Source: Bimastos eiseni (Eukaryota; Annelida; Clitellata; Crassiclitellata; Lumbricidae). From it: 64,000 bases of DNA. Shown piece by piece: positions 1 to 12,900 of this stretch (within the stretch, counting starts at the first letter, position 1; each line of letters opens with the position of its first letter). The notes beneath the pieces are model-generated. The model saw only the letters and a list, made by a program, of their open reading frames with translations. It made no database searches and had not been told where the DNA came from. Location: NCBI GenBank assembly GCA_959347315.1, contig OY365806.1, forward strand, positions 27,488,291 to 27,552,290. The letters run 5' to 3'. The translations under genes and the position numbers were made by a program.

Positions 1-2370
1 AAACTGGCAGCACTTACAGTCTATACAGAGCTGTAGTTTAGCATGCAGTTCACTGTAGAGTGCCAGATATTTTCATCCAAGGAGTCTCTACAGAACCTGT
101 GGACGTCAACCACTAGACACTGTCTGACTGGCTGCCGAGGTGACTAAATGCATCAATAACCTCCAACTCATAGCCTGCTGCCATTGAGACCAATCGGTCG
201 TGGTCTGAGTCTGAGTCTTGGCCTTATTCCAGTTGATTCCTAGTAAACATTTTGGCCTTGCTGCCATAACTTCCAGCGACAAGAGTTATGTCTCTACTGC
301 CATTTCCGCCAGTGGTTAGTCATCGTCAGTATAATCTGGGTCTGTGAGGACCATTCCTCCCCAATGACTGTGTCTGCAATCTCACGATGGACTATCATAG
401 GTTCCATAGTTTCATGCATTGGTGCCGCAGGAGTTTTGGCTGGAGCCATTGGACCGTAATTAATTACTTCTATCGTTCCAATCTCCAATGCACAAGTCAT
501 CAACCGTTGTCGCTAATCGCACATAGAACCAGAATCCAATCGGATATACATGTACTTACACTTTAACAGAGTTTAATAGGGTGTCAGTAGTATTGTCATT
601 GAGTCGTGCATGAAGACATATGATGAGTGTCAATACCAACATAAATGCATCACAAATGCTCAGTAGGCGCGCACGTGTTAGATGGCCTGACAGCCACGGT
701 CCTGAGGAGAGCGCCAGAGCATCGTTTCCTCTCCTTCAGATCCTCATAAGCAACCAGCAATCTGTCCGAGGGCAATAATGGTCTTTCGTGGACCTGCCTG
801 GAGTGAATCCAATTTTCTTTCGTACCCCACAGGCTTCACAAGCAGGTCCTTCACATGTGCCCTTAGCTGCCCTATACCATATTCTCTATGCAATTTTCCC
901 TATGCTCTATGCTAAATTCTGGACACACAAATATGATGCAAACAGATCTGACGGAAGACTCATTTCACAATAAATTTATTGCCTTTTTACCTTCTAGCCT
1001 ATAACTGCTCTTGTCTTTATAGATGGTAAGAATGGTATCGTTAGCCACAAATGTAGACTAACTCGCGGGCGTCGGTTCTTTTCTGAGTCCCTCAGGAATT
1101 CATAGATAGGTCGCTCTGTGTATTTTCTCCGTTCTGATCTATTGTCGTCATGATACAGTTAGATCCGTTACCATTTCATTTCACAATAAATTTATATGCT
1201 ACCAAACCTATCATCGCTGGCACATCACAGTTTGTTAGCGTACGCTTACATCATGTCTGCGCTATAATTGCAGTTCCATAATAATATATTATAAGTATTA
1301 ATCCCCTCAAAACCATTATCCTCTATAAGACTATTCGCATGGATTTGAATAATATTTCCTCTAGTGAACTGTTATCCAGATATCTGGCCGTATAGAGAAT
1401 TTTAGGTAAATCAACCACGGTAAGCGTTTAAAGCATCAATTTTCTTCATTATCAGGTACATGTCCAACATCTTTGACGAGGATTAGATTCATACAACATA
1501 ATCAATCGTACTCGTATAATTCGAAGTTTTTAACTGGCTGTCGTTCCTTTGCAAGTGGCTAATGTATACGACTAGTCTTTTTCAGTCACACCGTTATGTT
1601 CCGTTATCAGCACTGGTGGCTTGCAATAGACTCTAAAAGCAATCTTAAGACCAACATTCAACTTCCATAGATCTCGATTTAACAGCTGGATCTGAGAGTC
1701 TGACTCCTGTGTTGTTGGGAGAGCGGTTACAATTCGAAAGAGGGGGGTCAGACACTTCGGCGTAAATCATTGTGATTGCAATTATTGCACACTGACTGAA
1801 CTAATGACCAGCTATTGTAAACCAGTTCCGATTACTCTGTCACTCCAATTAGGATAATATTTCATGTGATCTAATCTAACTTGATTAAGCAGCTTAATTG
1901 ATATAAATAGAAATATTTAAAGAACGGCCAACAATCTTCTGAGCAGCAATTAATTTATGCTATTCAGTTGACCCATCGTGTGAATGATTAGGCCTATTGG
2001 CTTTATTTAATTGTTCCGTTTCGCACTAATTTTTTTCAGTTCCAGTGTAATTTTATTTATAAATGGTATCTATTGGGCCATAGGTCTGCAATCAATTAAA
2101 CTAATACATATCCGCTTAAAATTTTAATGAAATTTCCTGACATTATTTTGTAGAAAATTAATAAACCTTTCTAATAACACATTTCGTGTCGTTATGTGAC
2201 CTGAAATTGATTGGGTTGCTTATTATTCGGTCGTTGGGCGACGTTGGCCGACGCCGTTCTTCGAAATGAACTATAGACTATGGACTATAGGCGTCGTAAC
2301 TATCTGCTTAGATTGAAGAAGCTCACACTTTCTGAAATTATGACAGGAACTGTTCAGTGAATAAGTAAGT
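1..2370. other. Non-coding or unrecognised DNA
   Basis: AT-rich sequence with only short open frames (69 aa or less) that lack codon bias and recognisable motifs. I see no splice-bounded exon, RNA gene or long repeat. Confidence 0.5.
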
Positions 2371-3450
2371 TCTTGTGCAGCTCAATTTCTACTCTTCGGC
2401 TTACATTTATTTCTCTAATCACCTCTTTCTCCCATTCATTCTTTTCTTCTCACACCTGTCTTTCTTTCCGCCTTCCATTGTCTCTCCCTCTCTCTGCTTG
2501 TCTCTCTCACTATATATATATGTATATATATACCGACACACGCTTCCAACGCCCAACAGAGTTATGCAGTGCGCAAACAAATGCAACTAACAGAGATCTC
2601 TCGCTCTATTTATCCGCCAAGTAATCAGTCCTTTATTGTCTAATTTCCAACACATATTGCGATTTCCCGTCTACACACCTCAGCAACTCATGTCCGTCGA
2701 TTCCGTCGACGGTCGTACGTTGATCCTGGATACAGCGACAACACTCGTTCGCCCTCCACCTACAAAGGCAGCAGCAACAGCAGAAGGAGGAACGACTCAT
2801 CCGTCGGCCAGTCAGTCGGCCATAAAGCCGTGTAATTGCTGCGGCGGAAATGCCAACAACAACGACGACGACGACGACCTGGTTTCAGCGGCGAAGAGAA
2901 TTATGGAAGTTTAAGTCGGTTTGCGACGATTGTCGTAGGTCGTTGATCCCACGCGAAACCACATGACATCGTCTCTGTCGTCGTTTTATATCGTTGTACC
3001 TCTGTTTATGCTTCTGTGTCTCCTTGTCTTTCATTTGCAGGTCTGTTTCTCTATCGCTGCCTCTGTCTCTGTCTCTGTCGCTGCCTCTGCCTCTGATTGT
3101 TTGTTTTACTTCTGTTCTCATCTCTGCTGTTCCATCTATTTCCGCCTCAACCAATGCGCATCTGAGTTTATCTCTTTTTACGCCACTGCGTTTGCCTCTG
3201 TCTCTGTCTCTGTCTCTGTCTCTGTCTCTGTCTCTGTCTCTGTCTTTGCCTTTGTTTCAGTCTCTGTCCATGTCTGTTCCTCTGGACCCTGCATGGCTGC
3301 CTTTGTGTCCATGCGCTTACTTCTCTGCCTCTGCCTTCTTTTATGCTCATTACCTTTCTTGCTGTCTCTGTTGCTGCCCCTGCTCCTGTGTATGTGAGTG
3401 TGCGTGTGTGTGCGTGTGTGTGCGTGCGTGTGTGTGTCTGTGCGTCTGTG
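2370..3450. repeat. CT-, CTCTGT- and TG-rich microsatellite region
   Basis: The stretch holds pyrimidine-rich runs (about 2410–2515), TCTCTG hexamer arrays (about 3060–3095 and 3195–3245) and a TG/CG alternating tract (about 3392–3445). The hexamer arrays are why several long serine/leucine/valine-rich frames overlap here; they are simple repeat, not genes. An open frame at 2636–2914 rich in Ala, Thr, Asn and Asp lies between the runs. It could be part of a real exon but I see no homology. Confidence 0.7.
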
Positions 3451-3599
3451 TCCTTAGCTGTTGTTCGATGTGCCTAGATGAGCGCCATCTGGATATATGG
3501 ATGGAGGCGATAGTGCCTCGCTGACTGAAAGTGGTGGCTTCGGTTGATGGAGTCCTGCCTCCGCAGCAAGCAGCAGCCGTCCGTCGTCGCTCCATCTCT

Positions 3600-6500
3600 G
3601 TCCGTCGTCCGTGGATGCGTCCATCCTGGATACAACAACGGAATTAGATCAAGGCTCCATGCACGCTCACGGGAGTCGGAGGCAGGCAAGCAGATGGATC
3701 GAGTGGTGGAAGTAGTAGAGGAAGATTGCAATTCCTCTCGACGAGGGAGCAACATACAGACGGTCTCGGATAGTCACTTGCAGACAGACGGACGGACGGA
3801 CGGACAGACATACTGATAGGCGAAGGGAAGCCAGTGCAGCAGATGCACATATAATCAAAGTCAGATCTCTTCGTTACACGACAGACGAGAATCAATCACA
3901 ACGAAAGCGACTCGGATAGCACGCGGACAAAGAAGAGACAGTAGCAGGAGGAAGAGGAGGAGGAGTAGGAGGAGATCCAGAACGATGAAGAAGATCAGAC
4001 CTAGAGGGAAGAGTTGGCGTCAAACGAAGAGAAGGAAACTGGCGAAAGCATAAACAAAACTGAAAAGAAAACGAACAGGAGAGAAAAATGATTTAAACAA
4101 TGAAAGGAAGAGGCAGACTTTGCACGTAATTTCTCCGCTGTTGAGTGACGTGCGTAGGTATCGGATTTTTCTATGACGTGCCTCGATGAATCAGAGGGAT
4201 TTTATTGTCTGCGATTGACTGGTGGATTTACGTCGGTCAGTTATCTGCCGCCTGAGATTTCACGGTTGTTTGGCGCCAATATGATACATGAGATTTTTAT
4301 TGGTCGTGTTGGCACGAAATTTCGGATTTCGCATGTCAGATTGAAGTGATCATTGACCATTGACTTGGCATGCAAGGACCTATAAAGCAGTTCACGATCC
4401 AAACCAAGAGGTACATGTTTTCTGTCGTTCGTATTACCATTATGTCATTGATGGAAATCATTAGTAAGTCGTGCGGTTAGATTCTCTGTGACAAATCAAG
4501 AGCTGTTACGATTGAAATGTTTAATTTAGGATTGAAATTTCATTACCGTTTCTTAGCTCGAGTAAAAGTTGTGCCACAAATCGTGATGATCGTCGGTTCA
4601 AATCCCGATTGACTGACAACGTTGGAAGTCGTCAACAAAGATGATGTGAAGATGTAATGCAGAAAGGAGAAACAGGTGATAGTTGTTTCTGACCTATGCT
4701 AAATTAGGCTACAGCCATATTCTAACGATAAGCAATGCAAATCAAATGTTTGCACACGTCTAGTCATCCCTTATCATGGTAACAGTCGCGATAGGGAAAC
4801 ATTGACGAAGGAGCTGAGGATATTAATAGTCTATGCGCTGCGCTATAATAATCGCATAACTGCTATTAATCGCAACAAGGAAATCATCAGCTCAGGCGAA
4901 GTGGAATGAAATCTTCGTAATAAGATTAAATTTTTTCAGTAGTAACTAATTCCTCTTCAAATAACGTGCTGCCTGCCTATTTCGTTCCTTTCAACACTTG
5001 CTATAGAAATAGACTGTGGATTAAAAAACAATATTGGTCATCAATTGGTTTGCAAACGTCTGATTTTATACCGGACAATGTCAACAACAACATATGGCTT
5101 TTAAAAATATAAACGTGGGAAATGAGTGAAGAATTTTGAATGTGCTACACGAATATTAAATGAGACCGATGAGCAGGCTGAGGGGATAGAACCAAAGCCC
5201 GGCGACTGGGTAAGGTCACCGAAAGGTCAACCCATAATACGAGGTGACCACGTGACTTGTAAGGCGCCTTAAAATAATGTGGAGGTAGCCAGGATCAACG
5301 ACCGCATTCACGTCAAAGAGAGCAAAGTTTCCTAACCGCTGTCGATGGCGCCAAAGAACTCATGAACAATCCGAGTTAGGACACACTCAGCGGAATGAAA
5401 CCTTCTTAATTAGATTTTGCTTTGTGGTAATGAATTCGCCTTCAAATAACGTGCCATCTGCCTGTTTCAGTCTTCACACCGCCTTCGATAGAAGTAGATT
5501 ATAGATTAGCAGATAATTAGTTGTCACATCCAGCCCTTGGCGTTTGAGTCTTGACGGTATGCTGGACCGCATCTGGGAGACTGGAAGGAAAATCTCGGCT
5601 AAAGCGGTTTTGAAAAGAACTCCACTAAATGACAGCTCATCATTCACAACATTAATATATATGAATGTTGCCAGTGGGTCCAATTCACTGACGCTGATAT
5701 AGTTAGTCTCAGTATTTGTGATGTTTAGTCTGCCTATGCAAACACGACAGCCTCGAAGTCGTAAAACTCACGCAGTCGTTCAGCGACGTAGAGTGAGGGT
5801 CACAGTCGATACAGTTCACGGAGCATTACCAAGCATTAGGAAACAAATTGGGAACTTGCTTTCTTAATTAAAAAATTGTATTCTTAGGGAAATTGGGATT
5901 TTTGCACTCACGATAGCCTACATTTGGAAGAAAGAAAGTTAGTGTTAAGCATGTCACGCAGCAATCCACCTATTTTCTTATTTTCTAGACCGAATTCGTT
6001 CAATTAACTCTATGGTAAGTTCAAAAGAAGTGCATGAACTGTAAAGTAATGAACCATAGGTCAGGAAGGTTTTCATTTCAAGAGCTTTAGTATGAAGTGC
6101 TTGTACTATTATTAGAGTTGGAACGAATAGTTCCGTACGAAAATTAGAACAGCGATTCTATTTTCTGATTTATTCAGCGTGGTGAAATGATTGCCCATGT
6201 GGGATATAGCGTTTCATCTTAGTTTATGAACTTAATGTTGATGCGTTGCTGCATTGCGGGTTCTGCTCCGTGCTAACTTATAGACAGTTGTGTATCTAGG
6301 TCTCGTTCATTCCTGGCAGTGGATTCTTCGCTCTGTTGCACAAAGTGACCTAGCTGTTCCTCCACAGTGTTGCGCAGGAGGTTGTTTGTGGTCCGTTCAT
6401 GTTCTCTTACAAAGATTGCATAGTGTCCTAGGACACGAGGTCCTCGATCTTCGTTTCCCTCTATTTCGTAAGCACTTGAAAACCATTTTTCAGTCCTGGC

Positions 6501-6950
6501 TTTCCGTCAGTAGATTGGAAGCACCTCCTACGAGTCACCCTTGAATAGGCATCCATAAAATTCTAATTACGATTACAATTGTAATGCTGTCATTTGAAAC
6601 GGATCAATCGGTTGCGATGAGTATTAAGACTCAGAGCAATCCAATTGGATCTTCTGACAGCAACTCACCTCATGCGGAATAAGAAAGCAAATAACACTCA
6701 TTATGGTGACGGCGACGACGACGACGATGACATGGATGATGATGAGGATGACATAGATGACGACGATGACGACGACGATGATGACAATGAGCTCATATTT
6801 ATTCGGATTGTTTCTTGGTTCAATAAATGTTCATGTAAACGTTTCAGATGTCGAATTATTTCGATGATATTTTCTTTATAACATGGCTGACAGCAAGCGA
6901 ACCTAATTCCAAATATTATCGTCGCTGAATGCACACTCTGTCTGATTAAA
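3600..6950. other. Upstream region of the protocadherin
   Basis: Holds a purine-rich tract (about 3940–4120), a diverged 115–130 bp duplication (see the repeat entry at 4885) and a GAC/GAT triplet run at about 6706–6785 that creates an aspartate-rich open frame. No coding exon is recognised. The promoter and any 5' UTR exon of the protocadherin should lie here or further left, but I cannot point to them. Confidence 0.4.
4885..5512 (+). repeat. Diverged direct duplication, about 120 bp, two copies
   Basis: Copy 1 (about 4890–5025) and copy 2 (about 5385–5508) share, in order, GGAATGAAA, TTAGATT-like, AATTCNCCTTCAAATAACGTGC and ATAGAAGTAGA-like blocks, with point differences and small indels. 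The copies lie roughly 480 bp apart in the same orientation. They may be two copies of a short interspersed repeat or an old local duplication. Confidence 0.6.
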
Positions 6951-6954
6951 CGCA

Positions 6955-9900
6955 ATGGATGTGAGTGGTAGAACCGATCGCAGCATTGGATTGAAGAGAC
7001 GCCAGAGGAGGACTAGAGGGATCGTAGCAGTCCTGGCCCTGGTAGAGATCGTCGCTCTGGTCGTTGCTTTGGCCCTCGAACGACCCCTGCTGTACCGAAT
7101 CGAAGAGGAGCGACCCATGGGCACTGTCGTCATCGCTGACATCGCAAGGGATGCCGGTCTAACGTCACGATATACGGTCGACGTACTGCGCACGCTCAGC
7201 TACGTCATCCTGTCGCAGAGCCAGCCGCGCGAATTCTTCCACTTGGAGGAGAGGAACGGGCGCATGCGCACTGTTGCCGTCATCGACCGTGACGTCATCT
7301 GTCGACAGCAGACGACGTGTACCCTGCGCCTGGACATCGCCGTCCATCCAGTCAAGTACTTCGAGATCATCAAGGTCGTGATCGACGTGGAAGACATCAA
7401 CGACAATGCGCCGGTCTTTGCCCGCAGTCGACTGAGTCTGTCGTTGGTGGAGGCCACTCAACCAAAGGAGCTCTTCCCCATCATTCCAGCGACGGACGCT
7501 GACGGTCCTTCCAACGCAGTCGCCGGTTATCGCCTCGTCTCCGCCTCGGATCGGTTCGAGCTGCGCGTGGCCAACGCAACGTCGACGGGAGAGGCGGACC
7601 TTCGCCTCGTCCTTCTTCACCCTCTCGATCGAGAGACGGAGGACCTGTACGAACTACAGTTGCTGGCCTTCGACGCCGGTCAACCGCCGCTCACCGGAAC
7701 GCTCAGCATCGACATCAACATCATCGACGTCAACGACAACGTGCCTCGCTTCGAGAACAGCTCCTACGTCGTCTGCCTGTCGGAGAACCTTCCGGTTGGA
7801 TCGACCGTCATCAGAGTCCACGCCATTGACCCAGACGCAGGACCCAACGGTCGGGTCCGCTATCAGTTCTCCCGAAGGACTCAGGCGGCGCTGCAGGGCA
7901 CCGACAATGACGTCTTCTCAATTGACCCCCAGTCGGGCGACATTGTCCTTCTGCGACCGGTCAGTGGCCTCGGTCGAACCACCTTCAGCCTGGCCGTCAT
8001 CGCAGAGGACGAGGGAGAGAACAGCGTCCCTGTGATGGTCCCAGTCGTTGTCAGTCTTCAGGACGTAAACGAACATCGACCGATCATCTCGCTCAACGGA
8101 GACGACGGAGTGGGACTGGATACCATCGAACTCGCCGAATACGGTTATTCCAACATGGTGGTTGCCATGGTGTCTGCCTCCGACGCAGATCGAGGCAGCA
8201 ATGGTCAGGTGCGCTGCACCTTAACAGCCGAGAGCAGCAGCCCAGCGACAACGATGGTTGAGACGAAGCTGAATTTCGCCATCGTCCAACTATACGAGTC
8301 CGAGTATAAGATCGTGGCGCTGAGGGCGTTCAGTCGAGACGTCGACCGTCTCTTCCACCTCACCATCGTCTGCTTCGATCTCGGAAGTCCTCCGCTGGAA
8401 ACGACACGTCACGTGACGGCAGTCATCGTTGATGTCAGCGTCGACTCTCCGCAGTTCGATTCTGGATTCTACGAAGCGACGCTGATGGAGAACAACCCAC
8501 CGAATGAATTTATCGTCCAAGTCCAAGCGACGGACAGGGACGAAAAGAGGAAGGCCAAGGTCAAGTACTCACTCGAACCACACGTCCAAGGTAAGCACAC
8601 GCCCGTCCTATACAACGATCGTACATCTCAGTACGGACTTATGCAAATGCGCACTGACGCGTATATTTGTATACGTACATGTAGGCCTATGTAGGTGTGT
8701 TAATGTATGTACTCATTTATATAAAGTCGAATGAAGAAACCTCAGCGGGTGCTGCAACTTGAAGGTATAAGACCCATGTGTAGATGGAATAGAATAGGGA
8801 CCTAGTCTTCGACTACTCAGCGAATCAGATGCATAGAATAGAAGTCATTGTGTGTGTTAGTTCGAAACTTATTCTAGAACGAGGAGCTGATCACGGTTAG
8901 AATCTGTCTTACAATTTGGAGTAGCAAAGGGACAAGGAACAGGCATATGATACTGTGTCGAAGGGCGAAGAAATATTCCATCTGCTTGCAAGTATGGATG
9001 ACAATGAAATACACGGCTATTCAGGGTACATCCAGTTTATATGCTGTCACATAGCAGCACAGGGATGCTACTGTTCCAGTGTCACAGCCAGGTCACGTAT
9101 GCAAGTATAGACGTGAAGCAGAAAGTTATGCAAATCTATGTTTGAAAGCTATTGTCATGCCTGACCATTGTCATCATTAGTCACTAACTTGCGAACATTA
9201 TTATTATTATATCATTACGTTAATAAAGCGTTGCAAACTATTAACATTTTCATTCCTACATCACTCATTGATCTCTTCTTTCCTACATCATTTCTCTCTT
9301 CTCTGTCGCCTTTGTGTTCTGTTTTCATTCTATTTTTCTTTATTCCTTCATCCCTGCTTCACACTTGTTTCTGCTCACAGGGCTTTCATGGTTTGATAAG
9401 TACATGACTCAACTTATGTGGCATTTGTTGAGTTTGTTTTTGATATCGAGCTGTTTATTTAGGCGATTTATGTGATTGCTCTTGACGCAATAACACGGTC
9501 ATCATATTACACAGCAACCTACATGTGCATTTGAGTCTTGGGGATGTTCTGTCGCTGCATGTGGCATGCCTATCAGGGCGTTGCCGAAGCTGTCGTTTTC
9601 CTGCCGAATAAAACGAAACCTCTGTAGACGATTCGTCCAGAAGCGAGTGAGGGCCTGGGTTAATTCATGTGATTCCTTCTCAAAGGTCATCTCCCCTTCT
9701 TGCCCTGCCTCTTCTCTCTTACGTCTCTCTTCGACACAATCAATACAGCGCCATTTGTTCGGATATACTAAATAAGACACGCGCACTATATATATATAGG
9801 CTATATGTATATATATATTATACATGCACTATATACATATAGCCATATACAAAAATATATTCAGAGGAACTAAACTGATACACATCTGCTGCAACATAGG

Positions 9901-12900
9901 GTAAATATGGACATAGTCGTCGTCATGGTCGTATAAGCACCAGAAACAGCCGCAGCAGCAGTATAGACGCAATTAGCGGTTGCGGCAACAGCAGCGAACG
10001 ATCCCATCTTCTCGCTGGCAGTGGAGGCGCCGGAAATGACGTCATGAGCAGACGATCGGTTGTTCTTCCGTTGTCGTCATCGTCGTCTCTCTTAGAGACC
10101 AATCAGAGCACCACCCTTCGGTGACGACGGTGACTGCGGCGGCGCCTCCTTCGTCGCATCACACTCTCTGTAATCGACAATTCGCGCAGCTATATGTACA
10201 TTGCCCTGATGAAGATAGACGTCGTCGTAATTCTGTCTGAGCCTATTAACCCTACTGGAAATTTATCTAGTATACATGATTACGTAATTAGATGTAGCAT
10301 CCGGTAATTGCCCACCATGGTCTACGTAGCTTCCGTGTTTCCCGGTTCCACGTCTGGCGCCCTTGTCAAAGCAGGAAGCAAATGGTTGAATGATCTTATC
10401 ATAGACGGGTGATGCGTCAAACTCACCACTGCCAGTCCTCCTTGTTAAGCATCAAATTCAGTTCAGAGCCAATAATCCCACCACCACCGCCGTCATCACG
10501 ACCATCACCCTCCTCTGTTAGGCAGAAAATTCAATCACAGCCGAAGTAACCCATCCACCATCCGATCGTCCTACGATAGCGTCAGAGCGTGTCTTATCAC
10601 CTTTGTGGCGGGTTTCACTCTCGCCAGCTCCTTTCTTCTAGATGACGAGATTACCGCCGGTTCTCTCCTCAATCACCAAGCTCAGCAACACGATACACTG
10701 GATGGTTTTAATATGTATATTTAATTATAGATATACACACCACTCATCCTACCCACACTTACTAGAGTTATTAGTGTCCTTTAGAAATATTTCCCTGGTT
10801 TACGTTGGAGACAGGGTTCCCCAACTACGTTGATTACCCTTATCGTCAGAACGATCTAACGTCTCCCCCAGTTCCGAAGCAAGTCCCTGTTCCTTCGCTT
10901 GCTACACTATATGAACCCTTCTAGAGGCGATTTCCTTCGCCATCCCAGATGCAAAATTCGTGTCTCTATTGGACGACAGATCACCTGTTGAAACTATTAC
11001 TAAACCTGGTTGGTAAGATCTTGGTGTCCCTAGCATAACGTCACATCACTCGAGGCGCGCAATTAATGTTTGACTAGCGGCTGTTATGGCTTGAGCTTTG
11101 TTAGTGTCATAGACAGGCAATAGGTTCCAGGGATCTAGTTACATCATTATAGTTACACCACCCAATAGGTTGCGCCATTCGTATCGTAATTGTCCCTCAT
11201 TCTTGATTAGTGTCAACAAGCCGGTTCAGACCAGATCTTCAGCTGGTTCATAAATTTCTTGTCCATGGGTCGCAGAGATGAGAGGGGCAGGCAGTTTTAA
11301 CGTCTGCCTCGAGATGTCGGGTTTCGTTGCTTGACACTCCGTTGATCTTTGTATACTTCTCGCCGTCTGTATTGAGGCCGACTGCCTCCGGCGAAACCCA
11401 TTGATGTCTCCCCTCTCAGGTTTCAGGTAGACGTTCTCATTTGTAGTCCTCCCACGCCTCTGCTGTCGATCGATGACTTTTATATAGCGCCATCGTCCAG
11501 AGTTTCGCGCGTGACAACCTTCTTCTATGATAATCCTAGTCTGTGTTGCTATTCTTAAGGAAAATACACAGCACATCTTCCGTTCCAGTCGACAGCATTC
11601 TTGTCACGTGCTACGAATGAATGAACGGACTAACTCACGCGATTACCCAGCGTATTCTGGATCAGACTGTGTCTGCTCTTCACCAGATCCAACGTCTAAT
11701 CGGTTGAGAAAGGGTCTCGTCTTTCATTGGTTGAGATAGGGTCTCGTCTGTTATGGGTTGAGACAGGGTCTCGTCTGTCATTGGTTGAGATAGGGTCTCG
11801 TCTGTTATGGGCTGACACAGGGTCTCGTCTGTTATAAAATGAGACAGGGTCTCGTCTTTCATTGGTTGAGATAGGGTCTCGTCTTTCATTGGTTGAGATA
11901 GGGTCTCGTCTTTCATTGGTTGAGATAGGGTCTCGTCTGTTATGGGATGAGACAGGGTTTCGTCTGCTGTGGGTTGAGACGTGGTATCGTCTGTTATGGG
12001 TTTCTATAGTACTGCCATTTGCAAACTCCATATATACACATATGATTGTTGATGACGTCTGTGCCTCTGGAGCAGAAGGAAGGTTCTCCGCTTCCATTTT
12101 CCATCTTCATTACAGGCCAGAAGTTTGAATGCGGCTACTATCCGCAGCTTAGCATCGGTAGAAGCAGCCCCCTTAGGTGGGTCTCTTTAAAGACGCCTCA
12201 TGGATATTCGCGTATACATATCGTATTAATCTGAATGTCAATTAGTAAAATTATCATCATGTAATGAGTGTTGTCTCAGTAGGTCGGCATCGAAAGATTA
12301 ATCAATCAATTGCAGGAATTCCTTTGGTTTTCGGTTGCGATAGCATTTGAAGCGAATGAATCCCTTGAGTTCTGTGTATTGATTTTGTGACTTTCTTCGT
12401 GTTTTCATCAGATGTTGAGTTGACTGCGATCGAATAGAGGGCGTCCAGTGCTAAAACGGAATGCCTTAAATTGTCCCATCATGTAATGTCGACGAGTTAT
12501 CTAGTTGTTGACTTGCTAGTGAATGGGTGACGTTAGGCCTATTATAGATGATGTCATCAGGGATTGGATGGATGGTCGGATCCAGAGTTTAACGACCGCT
12601 TTTGACGACAGAGGCCGTGGCAGTCGATTATCAGGAATTGATTCACGACTACATTTTAATCATGAGCACAATTTAAATGTAAATTTCTGGCTGATTGGCG
12701 CATGCGCATGCCCAAAATGACTGACGTCAATGGTTTGTCTGCTAATGTGCCTGGGAAGAGCTACGTGTAGCTAGGGCTGGTCTACTGAAAATGCATGGCT
12801 GTGGAGTGCGCGATAAGATCTTGTAGCGGTTGGTTATCAATGGATGATTTGATAGTTTGGGTCAAACAAATCGTTGACAGAGACTCTTTGCGCTCGTGAA

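Noticed and set aside
2636..2914. Ala/Thr/Asn/Asp-rich frame of 92 codons
   Set aside because: Plausible composition but no ATG at its start, no clear splice signals and no homology; mentioned only in the regional entry.
2963..3524. Long Ser/Val- and Leu-rich ORFs of 144 and 176 aa
   Set aside because: They follow CTCTGT and TG microsatellites and differ in every frame; no homology.
4540..4622. Possible tRNA gene (GGTTCAAATCC box B at about 4595)
   Set aside because: The box B match is good but the upstream part does not fold into acceptor, D and anticodon arms; at most a SINE relic.
11680..12128. DETLSQP-repeat protein on the minus strand
   Set aside because: The array is a minisatellite in an intron; three frames are open and there is no unique domain.
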